Part shown: in pieces, positions 1-7,530 of the stretch
How positions within the stretch are numbered: the stretch's first letter is position 1
Layout: the number at the start of each line of letters is the position of its first letter
NCBI RefSeq assembly: GCF_001750105.1
Contig: NZ_CP014143.1
Coordinates: forward strand, 2,449,501-2,513,500
Origin: Microbulbifer aggregans
Lineage (GTDB): Bacteria; Pseudomonadota; Gammaproteobacteria; Pseudomonadales; Cellvibrionaceae
Direction: 5' to 3'
Length of the DNA: 64,000 bases
The notes under the pieces: generated by a model
Told to the model about the DNA's origin: nothing
What the model saw: the letters and a program-made list of their open reading frames with translations, nothing else
The model's database searches: none
Program-made: the position numbers and the translations under genes

Positions 1-54
1 GTACAGTTCATGGAGCTGGACTGATGTGGTGGTCGCTGGTTGGCCGTCGGCGGC

Positions 55-1512
55 TCAGATAATGACTTTTTTCTTGAGCGTATCTGTGGCTTTTTCCAGA
101 GAGCGCAGCACCTTTTCCCGGTCGTAATTGCGGATCTTGTCCAGATCCATGTGCATGGAGAAACCGGGAGCATGTTCTTCCAGGTAACTCTGCTGGCCTC
201 CCAGGTTTTTACGCAGGTCGGTGACCTGGTAGACCTTCACCGGCGTGCTGAAGCCTTTCACGTTTACCAGGCCGCGGTCGCGGCACATGACCGAGTGCTT
301 GATCAGCGCCCAGGTCTCATGGCTGATCAGAATCTCGCCGGGTTGCGCCGCGCCTTCGAGGCGCGCCGCCAGGTTCACGTGGGTGCCCATTACCGTGTAG
401 GACTGATGGTTCGCGGTGCCGAAAATACCCACGGTGCAGTAGCCAGTGTTGATGCCCATGCGCACCTGCAGCGGGCGAGAAATGCCCTTGTTGTACCACT
501 CCTGCTTCATCTCGGTGACGCGCTTGCGCATGGCCAGCGCCATGGCGACACAGCGGAGGGCATCGGACTTCGGTCCCTTGCTCTCGTCGTCCCCGAAGAC
601 CACCATCACCGCGTCGCCGATGAACTTGTCGATGGTGCCACCATACTGACCAGCGATTCGGGCCATTTCTGACAGGTAGCCATTCAGCAGCTCGGTGAAT
701 GTCTCCGCCTCCAGCTCTTCCGTCAGCTGGCTGAAATCCTTGATGTCCGAGAAGAACACGGTCAGCAGCTTGCGCTCGGTGACCAGTTCACTCTCCTTGC
801 CGTTGGTGACGGCGCGCCACAACCGCTGGGGCAGGTACTTGGAGAGCTTGTAAGTGCGCATCTTGCTGACATGCTGATCCGCGGACAGGGACTGGTTTTC
901 CTGCTTCAGGGCCGCGATCTGCTTGTGGGTATAAAACGCATAGGCGCAGAAATAGGTGAAGACGCCGATCAGGCTCGCCGCACTGATGGTCAGGTCTGCA
1001 TTGACCACCATGGCTGGCTTGTGGATCAGGTAGCCGGTTCCGACTCCGAGTAGCAAGCCGGTGTTGTGTTCAAACCAGCGTCGGCCACCACCCGCGGTAA
1101 GGGCGTTGAACTGCACCATGGTGACAAACAGCAGGGCCGGCAGCAGACTGAAATTGGTCAGGGCGATAGCGATACCGATCAGGACGGCATCGGTGAATGA
1201 GAGCCAGCGCTGTACTGCGCCTGCGTTGCCCGTCGAAGCTCGACTGGAGATGCGGTAGGCGAGGCCGATATAAATGAGCAGAACGGCTGCCATGCCCAGT
1301 GTAAGCGCTTTGTCCAAATCCCACGGGGCGGACCAGTTCACAGCATTTACAAGGGTGCCCGCCGCGGCAAAACAGATCAAACCGCGAAAATAGAAGGGGT
1401 AGCGGGAATCAATGTTCCGCCCGGGTGCTTCCTTTGGCCGGTCCTGCATTGGGTTGTCTTTATCCGATGTGTGCAGATAGCGCTCGATGGCTGGCGCTAT
1501 CGAGGGGGACAT
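55..1512 (-). CDS. Membrane-anchored class III adenylate/guanylate cyclase
   Basis: Predicted to make cyclic AMP from ATP in the cytoplasm. The first ~215 of 485 residues hold about six hydrophobic segments. After them comes a complete class III catalytic domain with the first metal-binding Asp in FFSDIKDFS, the second in DKFIGDAVMVVFG (whose Lys is the usual purine contact), and the transition-state Asn and Arg in VNLAARLE. The residue normally Asp in the purine pocket is Thr (SYTVMG), as in class IIIb enzymes related to bicarbonate-responsive soluble cyclases; whether this one responds to bicarbonate is unknown. A short basic tail ends in KKKVII. An alternative start at residue 22 (MQDRPKEAP) is possible. 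It stands alone and is divergent from the nitroreductase gene. Confidence 0.9.
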   Translation of the reverse strand: MSPSIAPAIERYLHTSDKDNPMQDRPKEAPGRNIDSRYPFYFRGLICFAAAGTLVNAVNWSAPWDLDKALTLGMAAVLLIYIGLAYRISSRASTGNAGAVQRWLSFTDAVLIGIAIALTNFSLLPALLFVTMVQFNALTAGGGRRWFEHNTGLLLGVGTGYLIHKPAMVVNADLTISAASLIGVFTYFCAYAFYTHKQIAALKQENQSLSADQHVSKMRTYKLSKYLPQRLWRAVTNGKESELVTERKLLTVFFSDIKDFSQLTEELEAETFTELLNGYLSEMARIAGQYGGTIDKFIGDAVMVVFGDDESKGPKSDALRCVAMALAMRKRVTEMKQEWYNKGISRPLQVRMGINTGYCTVGIFGTANHQSYTVMGTHVNLAARLEGAAQPGEILISHETWALIKHSVMCRDRGLVNVKGFSTPVKVYQVTDLRKNLGGQQSYLEEHAPGFSMHMDLDKIRNYDREKVLRSLEKATDTLKKKVII

Positions 1513-1690
1513 GCCCCGGATTTATTCTTGTGCTCCCGCGTAATGCGGTGCCTGAAGTTTACTCCGGGCGGAATGATAATGCGACAGGGGAGTCGTCTTT
1601 GGTCAAAAACGGACAGATCGGTGAGGCTGTCGCCACCATGCAGTAGAATGCGCCTCCTTGATGAAAGCGAATTCAGTAGGGGAGAGACTG

Positions 1691-2257
1691 ATGGAAGCCT
1701 TGGAGGCTCTTCATAACCGCGTATCCGTGGGCAAGCTGACTGATCCGGCTCCGACCGAGGCTCAGCGCCAGAATATCTTCCGCGCCGCCTTACGTGCCGC
1801 CGACCATGCCGCCCTCCGTCCCTGGCGCTTCCTGCAGGTGGAAGGGGAGGAGCGCCGCAAGCTGGGCGAGCTGTTCCTCCGTGCCGCCGAGGCGGAGAAT
1901 AACGGCCCCCTGCCGGAGGCCAAGCAGGAGAAGACCCTGGCTATGCCGCTGCGGGCCCCCTTGATCCTGGTCGCCATCACTCGCCTGCAGGAGCACCCCA
2001 AGGTTCCCTATATCGAGCAGCATCTTTCTACTGGTGGTGCTGTCCAGGCCATGCTGACTGCCGCCTTTGCCGAAGGGGTAGGGGCCTACTGGCGCACCGG
2101 CCCGCTTGCCTACAATCCGGTAGTGGCTGAGGGCCTGGGACTGGCCGAAAATGAGCGTGTCGACGGCTTCATCTACCTGGGCACGCCCGCCAAACCACCC
2201 CGCCAGGCCCCGGTACTGGCTACCGATGACTTTTTTTCACATTGGAAAGCCCCTTAA
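1691..2257 (+). CDS. ydjA: YdjA-like nitroreductase family oxidoreductase
   Basis: An FMN-dependent NAD(P)H oxidoreductase of the small nitroreductase family; the physiological substrate of YdjA is not settled. The frame is open from a TTG at 1658, but the ATG at 1691 is preferred. It has a purine-rich ribosome site (AGGGGAGAG) a few bases upstream and gives an N-terminus, MEALEALHNRVSVGKL, matching the typical YdjA start. The 188-residue product is close to the family's ~183. Visible family features are the N-terminal Arg-containing FMN motif, the RAPLILVAI strand and the C-terminal VDGFIYLGTP block. No operon partner; tRNA-Ser follows on the same strand. Confidence 0.88.
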   Translation: MEALEALHNRVSVGKLTDPAPTEAQRQNIFRAALRAADHAALRPWRFLQVEGEERRKLGELFLRAAEAENNGPLPEAKQEKTLAMPLRAPLILVAITRLQEHPKVPYIEQHLSTGGAVQAMLTAAFAEGVGAYWRTGPLAYNPVVAEGLGLAENERVDGFIYLGTPAKPPRQAPVLATDDFFSHWKAP

Positions 2258-2338
2258 GGGTTGCACCCGGGGCCTGCATTCTGTAAAGTGCGCCCTCGCT
2301 GAACGGGACGTATGTTCCTGATTAGCAAGACAATTTTC

Positions 2339-2426
2339 GGTGAGGTGTCCGAGTGGTCGAAGGAGCACGCCTGGAAAGTGTGTATGTCGCAAGGCATCGA
2401 GGGTTCGAATCCCTCCCTCACCGCCA
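2339..2426 (+). tRNA. tRNA-Ser(GGA)
   Basis: A complete cloverleaf can be drawn. The acceptor arm GGTGAGG pairs with CCTCACC, the anticodon arm is CACGC/GTGTG with loop CTGGAAA (anticodon GGA at 2373-2375, reading UCC and UCU), a long variable arm typical of class II tRNAs is present, and the T-arm loop is GGTTCGAATCC. The 3' CCA is encoded (2424-2426). Its 3' end marks the left edge of an accessory region whose repeats copy part of this tail. Confidence 0.96.
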
Positions 2427-2433
2427 CTAAATG

Positions 2434-2465
2434 AAAAAGCCCGGCTATACGCCGGGCTTTTTCGT
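2434..2465 (+). terminator. Rho-independent terminator after tRNA-Ser
   Basis: A 7-bp GC stem, GCCCGGC/GCCGGGC, with loop TATAC is preceded by a run of A and followed by TTTTT. This is a canonical terminator about 10 bases after the tRNA. The same hairpin is repeated exactly at 2768-2791, and its 3' half is repeated again at about 2623-2638. Confidence 0.9.
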
Positions 2466-2593
2466 TTAGCGGTTCTGCGGGCGGGTGAGAACCCTCGCGG
2501 TTCGACCAACTCGCACAGCGAGTTGGGACCGAGGCGTAGCCGAGCCCGCGGGGTCAAAACACGTTTCAGCGTGTTTTGAGTCCATCCCTCCCG
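2439..2593 (+). repeat. tRNA-Ser-proximal structured repeat, type A, copy 1
   Basis: A 155-base unit starting with the terminator hairpin and ending CCATCCCTCCC, which resembles the 3' tail of the adjacent tRNA-Ser (ATCCCTCCCTCACC). Inside it a long-range helix (CTGCGGGC with GCCCGCGG) encloses hairpins AACC/GGTT and CAACTCGC/GCGAGTTG. A further hairpin AAAACACG/CGTGTTTT follows. Copy 2 lies exactly 329 bases downstream and keeps these pairings despite several base changes. Confidence 0.8.
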
Positions 2594-2672
2594 TATTTTC
2601 ACTCCGAACTTGATCAGTCCTCACGCCGGGCTTTTTCGTTTAGCGGTTTTGAGGGGGATTAGGATGAGAACT

Positions 2673-2732
2673 CCCGTTCGAGCCGGAGGCAGCAACGCTG
2701 CCGGAGACCAGCGAGCGCAGCGAAGCTAATCC
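2673..2732 (+). repeat. tRNA-Ser-proximal repeat, type B, copy 1
   Basis: About 60 bases beginning CCCGTTCGAGCCGGAGG and containing the hairpin GGCAGC/GCTGCC. An essentially identical copy lies at 7237-7296, about 4.6 kb away. The second copy is followed by CATCCCTCCCGTATT, the sequence that ends type A copy 1, so the two repeat types share parts. Confidence 0.8.
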
Positions 2733-2767
2733 CTGCCCGCAAATTGCTTCATGCGTGACGACCTACA

Positions 2768-2925
2768 GCCCGGCTATACGCCGGGCTTTTTCGTTTAGTG
2801 GTGCTGCGGGCGGGTGAGAACCCTCGCGGTTCGACCAACTCGCGCAGCGAGTTGGGACCGAGGCAATGCCGAGCCCGCAGGGTCAAAACACGCTTTAGCG
2901 TGTTTTGAGTCCATCCCTCCCTCAC
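2768..2925 (+). repeat. tRNA-Ser-proximal structured repeat, type A, copy 2
   Basis: Second copy of the 155-base unit, again starting with the GCCCGGC/GCCGGGC terminator hairpin. Here the long helix is perfect (CTGCGGGC/GCCCGCAG), and the last hairpin differs from copy 1 only in its loop region. Its end, ATCCCTCCCTCAC, extends the match to the tRNA-Ser acceptor tail by a few bases. No start-to-stop gene is supported between 2427 and 3080. Confidence 0.8.
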
Positions 2926-3080
2926 ACCACTTTCAAGTAGTCTCTAGTTTTAAAGACCTAGGCGAATCAAGGGTGACAATGTTGCCCCATCAACGGTCCC
3001 TTCTCGGGGCCGGTTTTGTTTCTGGTCCACTGGTGTATCTGCCTCTATGACTCCACCGTCAGTGGCAAGGGGAGTCGACT

Positions 3081-3530
3081 TTACCTAAGTGAATTAGCGA
3101 CCTCTTTGAGTAATGCTACGTATTCATCGTGCTGCTTGCTTCCGAACTTGATTTCGCACGTTGGCATCAAATAGGTGAATTCGGCACCGGAAAACTCTCG
3201 TTCCAATTCCGCCATCGCCGTATCAACAGGCTTTTCGTAAATCACGCACAGCCAGTCCTCGCCGTCGACGCTTATAGTCACATGTGCTTGGTCAGCGTGA
3301 TCTCCTGCACCAACTTCAAATCCGTATTTTTTATTGTTCTCTCGTTCCTGGCGGGCCTGCTCAAAGCGGGATGGTCCCTCGTAGGAGGTTGATGGGGCCT
3401 CAAAATATTCGTTGTCATCATCGTCCTCCCGGTAAAGTGCATGGTCAGGATTGTTGTAGTCTGCCTTCCTGTAATGCTTCCACGTCGGATTGAAGTGTTT
3501 ACTACGGTCGTCGTTTGATCGATTCCCCAT
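3081..3530 (-). CDS. Hypothetical acidic protein (MGNRSND N-terminus)
   Basis: Not recognised. The frame is open from 3572, but a strong AAGGAGG ribosome site lies five bases before the ATG at 3530, giving 149 residues starting MGNRSNDDRSKHFNPTW. The N-terminal half is hydrophilic, rich in Asp, Asn and Tyr and probably disordered. The C-terminal ~75 residues look like a small alpha/beta domain (HVTISVDGEDWLCVIYE, then a helix, then a final CEIKFGSKQHDEYVALL segment). Small proteins with a similar MGNRxxDxRSKxxNP opening occur in other gammaproteobacteria, so the gene is probably real. No signal peptide or membrane segment is seen. Confidence 0.6.
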   Translation of the reverse strand: MGNRSNDDRSKHFNPTWKHYRKADYNNPDHALYREDDDDNEYFEAPSTSYEGPSRFEQARQERENNKKYGFEVGAGDHADQAHVTISVDGEDWLCVIYEKPVDTAMAELEREFSGAEFTYLMPTCEIKFGSKQHDEYVALLKEVANSLR

Positions 3531-3572
3531 CATGCCCTCCTTGGCTGCTCGCCGCATAAGTGTACTAGACAC

Positions 3573-4231
3573 ACAGTAGACTACGGTTTGAATACAAGTG
3601 AGCCGGCTTTCCGGGGAAAAATAGTTGCAAGCTGGATAACGTTATAGAGAGGCATTCATCGCCAGCCTATACGCTTGGACAACCTTAGGGGTGTGCTGGA
3701 AGTTATCGAACAGAGTCGATGCCTAGCTGTACGATCCAGGTGGTAGGCCTACTGTCCCGGCTCAAGGCGATGCGCTCAAGAGATCACCTCATTGATATCG
3801 ACATCAAGATCACCGCTGCGCTCCATCACTTCATTGATCTCACTGGCAGCGGCCTGGGCCATGCGGTGCACCCTTGCCAAGACTACCAAGCACGCTCAAT
3901 TGTTTCGCTTTAGAGATAATTGAGTGCTCTGCAGTTAAGCCCTTATTTTGGTCAATTGCGAACCGTATAGCGCAACTGCGTCGAGACAGAGCTATCCCCT
4001 CCGAAGGTAAAGCCCGAATGGGTAATCGCGCCAGCCTCCCCGTATGCGAACCTTAATATCTGGCACGTGAATCTACGCAAGGAAACTGAATATGGCTAGC
4101 AAGGAGAGAAACTTGGGGTAGACTACCAACGGGTTTTGCCACGCAGGTTCCTTCAAGCTTCTCCCCCCGGTTCATGGTGAGACCCTGTACCATATGCCTC
4201 CCCCTCAAATATAGGCCCAAGGTAGCTTATC
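3573..4231. other. Intergenic region without a supported gene
   Basis: No ORF here has a convincing start and composition. One minus-strand segment around 3785-3860 reads MAQAAASEINEVMERSGDL and ends shortly after in NEVIS; it could be the decayed 3' end of a lost gene but is too short to assign. The base composition is more mixed than in the neighbouring core genes, in keeping with an accessory region. Confidence 0.4.
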
Positions 4232-5005
4232 GTGAGATATGTTATCGACCCGGTATCGGTGAATCTCAGAGGAACAGAATCTTTGGTTAAATGGCTGCTC
4301 AGCATCGGCTTTGCTCTATTTAGCCACTTTTCAATCTCTCAGCCAGATTTTGTTCCCGCTGTGATTCAAGATGAGGTTACCACTTTAAAAAACCTCCCCT
4401 TTCCTGATCATCCAGAAGATTTCATTGCGGCGGTCAGGTGCTCAGTGCTAACAAGCAGCGATAGGCTCACCCCAGTACGGCTGAGCCCAATGCAGTGTAC
4501 TAGTGGAAATAAAACAGTTCCGAACATTGAGGAAACTGTTTTAAAACACATCAAGTCCAAGCTCTCTATATCTCCCGCATATCTCAACGGGGAGAAAATT
4601 CGCGTTTTACTCAAATTTACTGTCACATTTGAAAAATCTAACGGGAAAAAACATATATCCATTGTTCAGAATTATGCAATCGACTCGCTGCCAGCAACAG
4701 AATATTTAGGCCCCCAAAGAATAGCCCCACCTCGAAAAGGATTTGAGAGAGAGCGCGGGTCATGCAGGACTTGCCCAAGTGACATCCCTATTTTGGCCCT
4801 CTCTAGAGTAAATTCTCTTGGCCAAGTGACAGGAGTGGACATTCTCACTGAAGGATTAAGCACCCCTTGTCTTGATGGCATCACCAAGTGGGCCAAATTT
4901 CAAAGATATATACCTGCTCTGCACCAGGGTAAGTATGTCGACTCCATAACTGCAGATGTCTTTAGAAAAAAACTCTACGCATCATACTACTACAGCTGTC
5001 ACTGA
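4232..5005 (+). CDS. Hypothetical exported protein with TonB C-terminal-like end
   Basis: Not firmly recognised. The 257-residue frame may start later, since the hydrophobic stretch VKWLLSIGFALFSHFSIS near residues 19-36 looks like a signal peptide. The last ~60 residues follow the pattern of TonB-type C-terminal domains: a glycine turn (SLGQVTGVDIL), a Cys/Asp helix and WAKFQRYIPALHQGKYVDS, similar to the usual W-x-F-x-P-A-x-x-G-K-x-V signature. There is no proline-rich spacer or N-terminal ExbB-interacting segment, so a role as an energy transducer is not claimed. Six Cys in the mature part fit a periplasmic protein. The DNA is clearly AT-richer than the flanking core genes, suggesting transfer. 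Confidence 0.55.
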   Translation: MRYVIDPVSVNLRGTESLVKWLLSIGFALFSHFSISQPDFVPAVIQDEVTTLKNLPFPDHPEDFIAAVRCSVLTSSDRLTPVRLSPMQCTSGNKTVPNIEETVLKHIKSKLSISPAYLNGEKIRVLLKFTVTFEKSNGKKHISIVQNYAIDSLPATEYLGPQRIAPPRKGFERERGSCRTCPSDIPILALSRVNSLGQVTGVDILTEGLSTPCLDGITKWAKFQRYIPALHQGKYVDSITADVFRKKLYASYYYSCH

Positions 5006-5043
5006 AGTTACGTTAGTGAGTGCCACCCCCAAGTAGGTAGGCC

Positions 5044-5427
5044 TTAGATGGCAGAGTGGGACAGCCCTTGGTGTAGTCTCATGGCCGCAATTTTGGAGAC
5101 CTCGAAGAGGGCAGCAGACCTACTCGCGGAGCTTCCGTCTAGCTTCATGTATGCCACGACACGCTCACGGCTCTCCGGGTCTGTCCGGTTGCCTCGCTTC
5201 TGGTTGGCAGCAAGACGGCGCTTGGCTTCCTGCTCCTGCTGCAGGGCAAGAGCCATTAGCTCACAGTGCCTTTCTGGCTCACGGATGAGCTGGTGTGTTG
5301 CATCGATGACAGACTGACCACGGAGCTGTGTGAGCTTGGTCGTGTCATTCTCCATCGCTGCTGGGTCACCGTAGACAACAGTGATCGCGATGAGGGATGC
5401 CTTTTGGTAGGTAAGGTAGGTATTCAT
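5044..5427 (-). CDS. Hypothetical protein, possible HTH at C-terminus
   Basis: Not recognised. It has 127 residues, starts MNTYLTYQKASLIAITV, and an AGGAG ribosome site lies about ten bases upstream of the ATG. The middle is strongly helical and charged (LMALALQQEQEAKRRLAAN). The C-terminus, from ERVVAYMKLDGSSASRSAAL onward, has the spacing of a resolvase-like or phage-type helix-turn-helix. It lies convergent with the preceding exported-protein gene in the accessory region beside tRNA-Ser, so a phage or island origin is plausible but unproven. Confidence 0.5.
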   Translation of the reverse strand: MNTYLTYQKASLIAITVVYGDPAAMENDTTKLTQLRGQSVIDATHQLIREPERHCELMALALQQEQEAKRRLAANQKRGNRTDPESRERVVAYMKLDGSSASRSAALFEVSKIAAMRLHQGLSHSAI

Positions 5428-5560
5428 TGATTCATATCTCCTGAGAGACAGCCACAGGCAATCCCGCGCAGTGAAGCGACGACCTGTGGTGTCTTGGTGT
5501 TTAAGTCTTGGAGGTGTTAATGGGCAGCAGGACGCTGCTCAAAGTCGATACAGAAGGGAG

Positions 5561-5836
5561 CTAGTCGATGGCCGCGCTGGGGGACTTCCAGCGTTCACAG
5601 CCGCCATAGCGCTTGGTCGGGTAGCCCAGTCGGCCCCAGACCGCCACAGCCACGGCAGAACTCTCGGAAGTGTCTGGCTTGTGGTCTCTCGTCGCATACC
5701 AGGCATGGGTGCCTGACAGGGCAGAAGCAGCCTCAAGTTGGTCTCCGGGTTGTGTTGCTTCGTGTTCACAGATTGATGATTCTCCATGCACAGACAAGTC
5801 CCAGTAGCTACTGGGAGCCACCGGTAGCGGTGTCAT
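5561..5836 (-). CDS. Small hypothetical ORF, weak support
   Basis: A 91-codon frame beginning MTPLPVAPSSYWDLSVHG and ending KSPSAAID, upstream of and in the same direction as the 5044-5427 gene. It has reasonable codon composition (GC-rich third positions) and an aromatic/glycine patch VWGRLGYPTKRYGGCERW. There is no clear ribosome site and no recognised domain, and overlapping frames on both strands are also open. A Cys-rich reading (CLVC and CRGCGG) exists in another frame but lacks a start codon. Confidence 0.25.
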   Translation of the reverse strand: MTPLPVAPSSYWDLSVHGESSICEHEATQPGDQLEAASALSGTHAWYATRDHKPDTSESSAVAVAVWGRLGYPTKRYGGCERWKSPSAAID

Positions 5837-6087
5837 GGTAGTTACTAGGTCATGGGGTGCCCGTCATTAAGGACGGGGCTGCCCCCGGGAAGGGGCATAC
5901 CCGGCATAGTTTTTGCGCAAGTGCTCAGACATGCTGGAGGACGCGCGCATAGACAGGATGGCAACTAGCTTATCGTACCACCAGTTGACCCGGCAGTTCC
6001 GGCCTCCTAACCTGTCGGATACAGAGAGATAAGACCTTTCAGATGTATTCGGAGGTACATCTAAGAACAAGAATGGAATCACGCTCA

Positions 6088-6462
6088 ATGCACAAGACCA
6101 AACTCGTTGTTACCACAATGCTACTCAGCGCTTGCGCATCCATGCTTCCGGAAGAGCAACAAAGCAAGCTCAATCAATGGAAGGGGGCTCACGTTAACGA
6201 ACTAACCTCCTCTTACGGTCCACCGCATAAGCGCAGGACACTTCGGGACGGCAGCTGTATTTACACTTACAGTTACAACTATCCCGGTAAGACCCCCCTC
6301 ACTGCCCAAGAGTTCGGTTATTTTTATTCATATAAATGCGAAGTTAGATTTACCCTCAACTCAGAGGGCCATGTCGTGTCAGCGGCCCTACCGTTTGGCA
6401 GTTGCAAAAAGTACGTAATTGAGCGCCCAGCAGTGTCAGCAGATACATCAGCTGCCCGCTGA
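6088..6462 (+). CDS. Small lipoprotein, copy 1 of a tandem pair
   Basis: A 124-residue lipoprotein precursor. The start MHKTKLVVTTMLLSAC gives a short signal peptide ending in the lipobox LSAC; the frame is also open to 6043, but that adds a charged extension before the signal. After the Cys comes a linker and a WKGAHVNELTSSYGPPHKR block, then DGSCIYTYSYNY, a YYSYKCEVRFTL-type strand and a terminal SAALPFGSCKKY. This W-G-x5-L-x3-(W/Y)GxP ... C ... C layout is shared by small outer-membrane lipoproteins of unknown role in many gammaproteobacteria. Copy 2 lies 273 bases downstream. Confidence 0.7.
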   Translation: MHKTKLVVTTMLLSACASMLPEEQQSKLNQWKGAHVNELTSSYGPPHKRRTLRDGSCIYTYSYNYPGKTPLTAQEFGYFYSYKCEVRFTLNSEGHVVSAALPFGSCKKYVIERPAVSADTSAAR

Positions 6463-6734
6463 TTCGTGCCTTCTCCGTTACTTTATTGCTTCACCTGCTG
6501 AGAGCCACCCGTAGCGCTGTCATGGAGGTTAATAAGTCATGGGGTATCCGCCATGTGCGTAACCCAAAGAAGGGGCACCCGCTGCAGGGCGACTCCATAG
6601 CCAAGATGGCAACGGGCTTATGTCGCAATTTATTGACCAAGGGGGTTTTGGCCTCCTAACCTCTCGGCTACAGAATATAAGACCTGCTAGAGGTAGTCAG
6701 TGCTGTATGTAAGGACAACAAGGAGTCTCTACCT

Positions 6735-7103
6735 ATGCACAAGGCCATCCCAGCATGCTGTTTAGCTCTCCTCAGCGCCTGTGCCGCGATTGGCATAGAA
6801 GACCAACAGGGCGCGGTCGATAAATGGAAGGGGGCTCATGTCACTACCCTAGTCTCATCTTATGGTCCTCCGCACATGGCGAGGGCGCTTCCGGATGGTA
6901 GCTATATCTTCACTTACAGACACTCGCGAGGTGTGTCTGCCCCTGCCGGTGCTGCTGGTACTACTTTTTATTCATACGATTGTGAAGTTGAATTTACCCT
7001 CAGCCCCAAGGGCCATGTCATCTCAGCAGCCCTCCCGTTAGGCAGTTGTAAAAAATACGTGCTTGATCGTCCAGCTTCTTCTCAGACATCAGTTTCCCGC
7101 TGA
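6735..7103 (+). CDS. Small lipoprotein, copy 2 of a tandem pair
   Basis: Paralogue of the 6088-6462 gene, 122 residues, with start MHKAIPACCLALLSAC and lipobox LSAC. A good AAGGAG ribosome site lies about nine bases before the ATG, better than in copy 1. The WKGAHV, SSYGPPH, YSYDCEVEFTLSPKGHV and GSCKKYVLDRPAS blocks are conserved between copies, while the middle loop differs (RHSRGVSAPAGAAG here). Both copies keep an open frame and all key Cys residues, so both appear functional. Confidence 0.72.
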   Translation: MHKAIPACCLALLSACAAIGIEDQQGAVDKWKGAHVTTLVSSYGPPHMARALPDGSYIFTYRHSRGVSAPAGAAGTTFYSYDCEVEFTLSPKGHVISAALPLGSCKKYVLDRPASSQTSVSR

Positions 7104-7466
7104 TTCAAGCCACACTCCCTACGTTATTGCTTCACATTCTAGACATATACTGCTTCACGCAAGCAAGTTTCCGCAATCAAGAAGACTCATAACCGATTGA
7201 TTTTAAATCTCTTTGTGTGTTGTCAAAAACGAGAGCCCCGTTCGAGCCGGAGGCAGCAACGCTGCCGGAGACCAGCGAGCGCAGCGAAGCTAATCCATCC
7301 CTCCCGTATTCTCACTCGGACTTAAATCGTTGCTAGCGCAGCAGAGACACAAGACGACTACTGGTCATGCCGTAGCTTGTGGTAGCGGGAGAGCGCGGTT
7401 CCGTCAGATCTGACAGTTGATCACTTGCCCAAGCTGACTTTGTTGTGTATTTTTCGATCTCAGTCT
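7104..7466. other. Intergenic region with type B repeat copy
   Basis: Non-coding stretch between the lipoprotein pair and the guanidine riboswitch. It contains the second type B repeat (7237-7296), followed by CATCCCTCCCGTATT (7297-7311), the tRNA-Ser-tail-like sequence that also ends the first type A repeat. This is the right-most repeat of the family in the window and may mark the right edge of the accessory region. Confidence 0.6.
7237..7296 (+). repeat. tRNA-Ser-proximal repeat, type B, copy 2
   Basis: Near-identical to 2673-2732 (CCCGTTCGAGCCGGAGG ... GCGAAGCTAATCC), preceded here by GAGAGC instead of GAGAACT. It lies 4.6 kb from copy 1, which together with the tRNA gene brackets the accessory genes. 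Confidence 0.8.
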
Positions 7467-7510
7467 CAGGGACGACCCTGGGGCGATGATTAATCAGCGG
7501 GGACGGCCCC
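7467..7510 (+). promoter_or_regulatory. Guanidine-II (mini-ykkC) riboswitch
   Basis: Two hairpins with the diagnostic ACGR tetraloops: CAGGG-ACGA-CCCTG (7467-7480) and GGGG-ACGG-CCCC (7499-7510), joined by an 18-base linker. The second hairpin ends about ten bases before the ribosome site (GTGGAG) of the next gene, a guanidinium exporter of the SMR family. This matches the known arrangement in which guanidinium stabilises both stem-loops and frees the ribosome site for translation. The structure is seen directly; the ligand follows from the known class. Confidence 0.92.
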
Positions 7511-7530
7511 TCACCTTAAGTGGAGCCGTT

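Larger units (their letters stand above)
5812..7103. repeat. Tandem duplication of a ~690-bp lipoprotein gene unit
   Basis: Two adjacent diverged units, about 5812-6490 and 6500-7103. They share the leader block GAGCCACC(G/C)GTAGCG(G/C)TG followed by TCATGGGGT, the block GATGGCAAC, the block GGCCTCCTAACCT with CAGAGA/CAGAAT and ATAAGACCT just before the gene, and then the lipoprotein gene itself. Upstream control sequence was therefore duplicated together with the coding sequence. Confidence 0.8.

Noticed and set aside
2237-2602. 121-codon minus-strand frame containing GGIRTLDALRHTHFPG
   Set aside because: It lies antisense to tRNA-Ser(GGA) and its repeat; this kind of frame is a well-known annotation artefact opposite tRNA-Ser genes.
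3719-4056. Two overlapping plus-strand frames of 60-64 codons
   Set aside because: Low-quality composition and no ribosome site; a minus-strand remnant in the same place is equally plausible.
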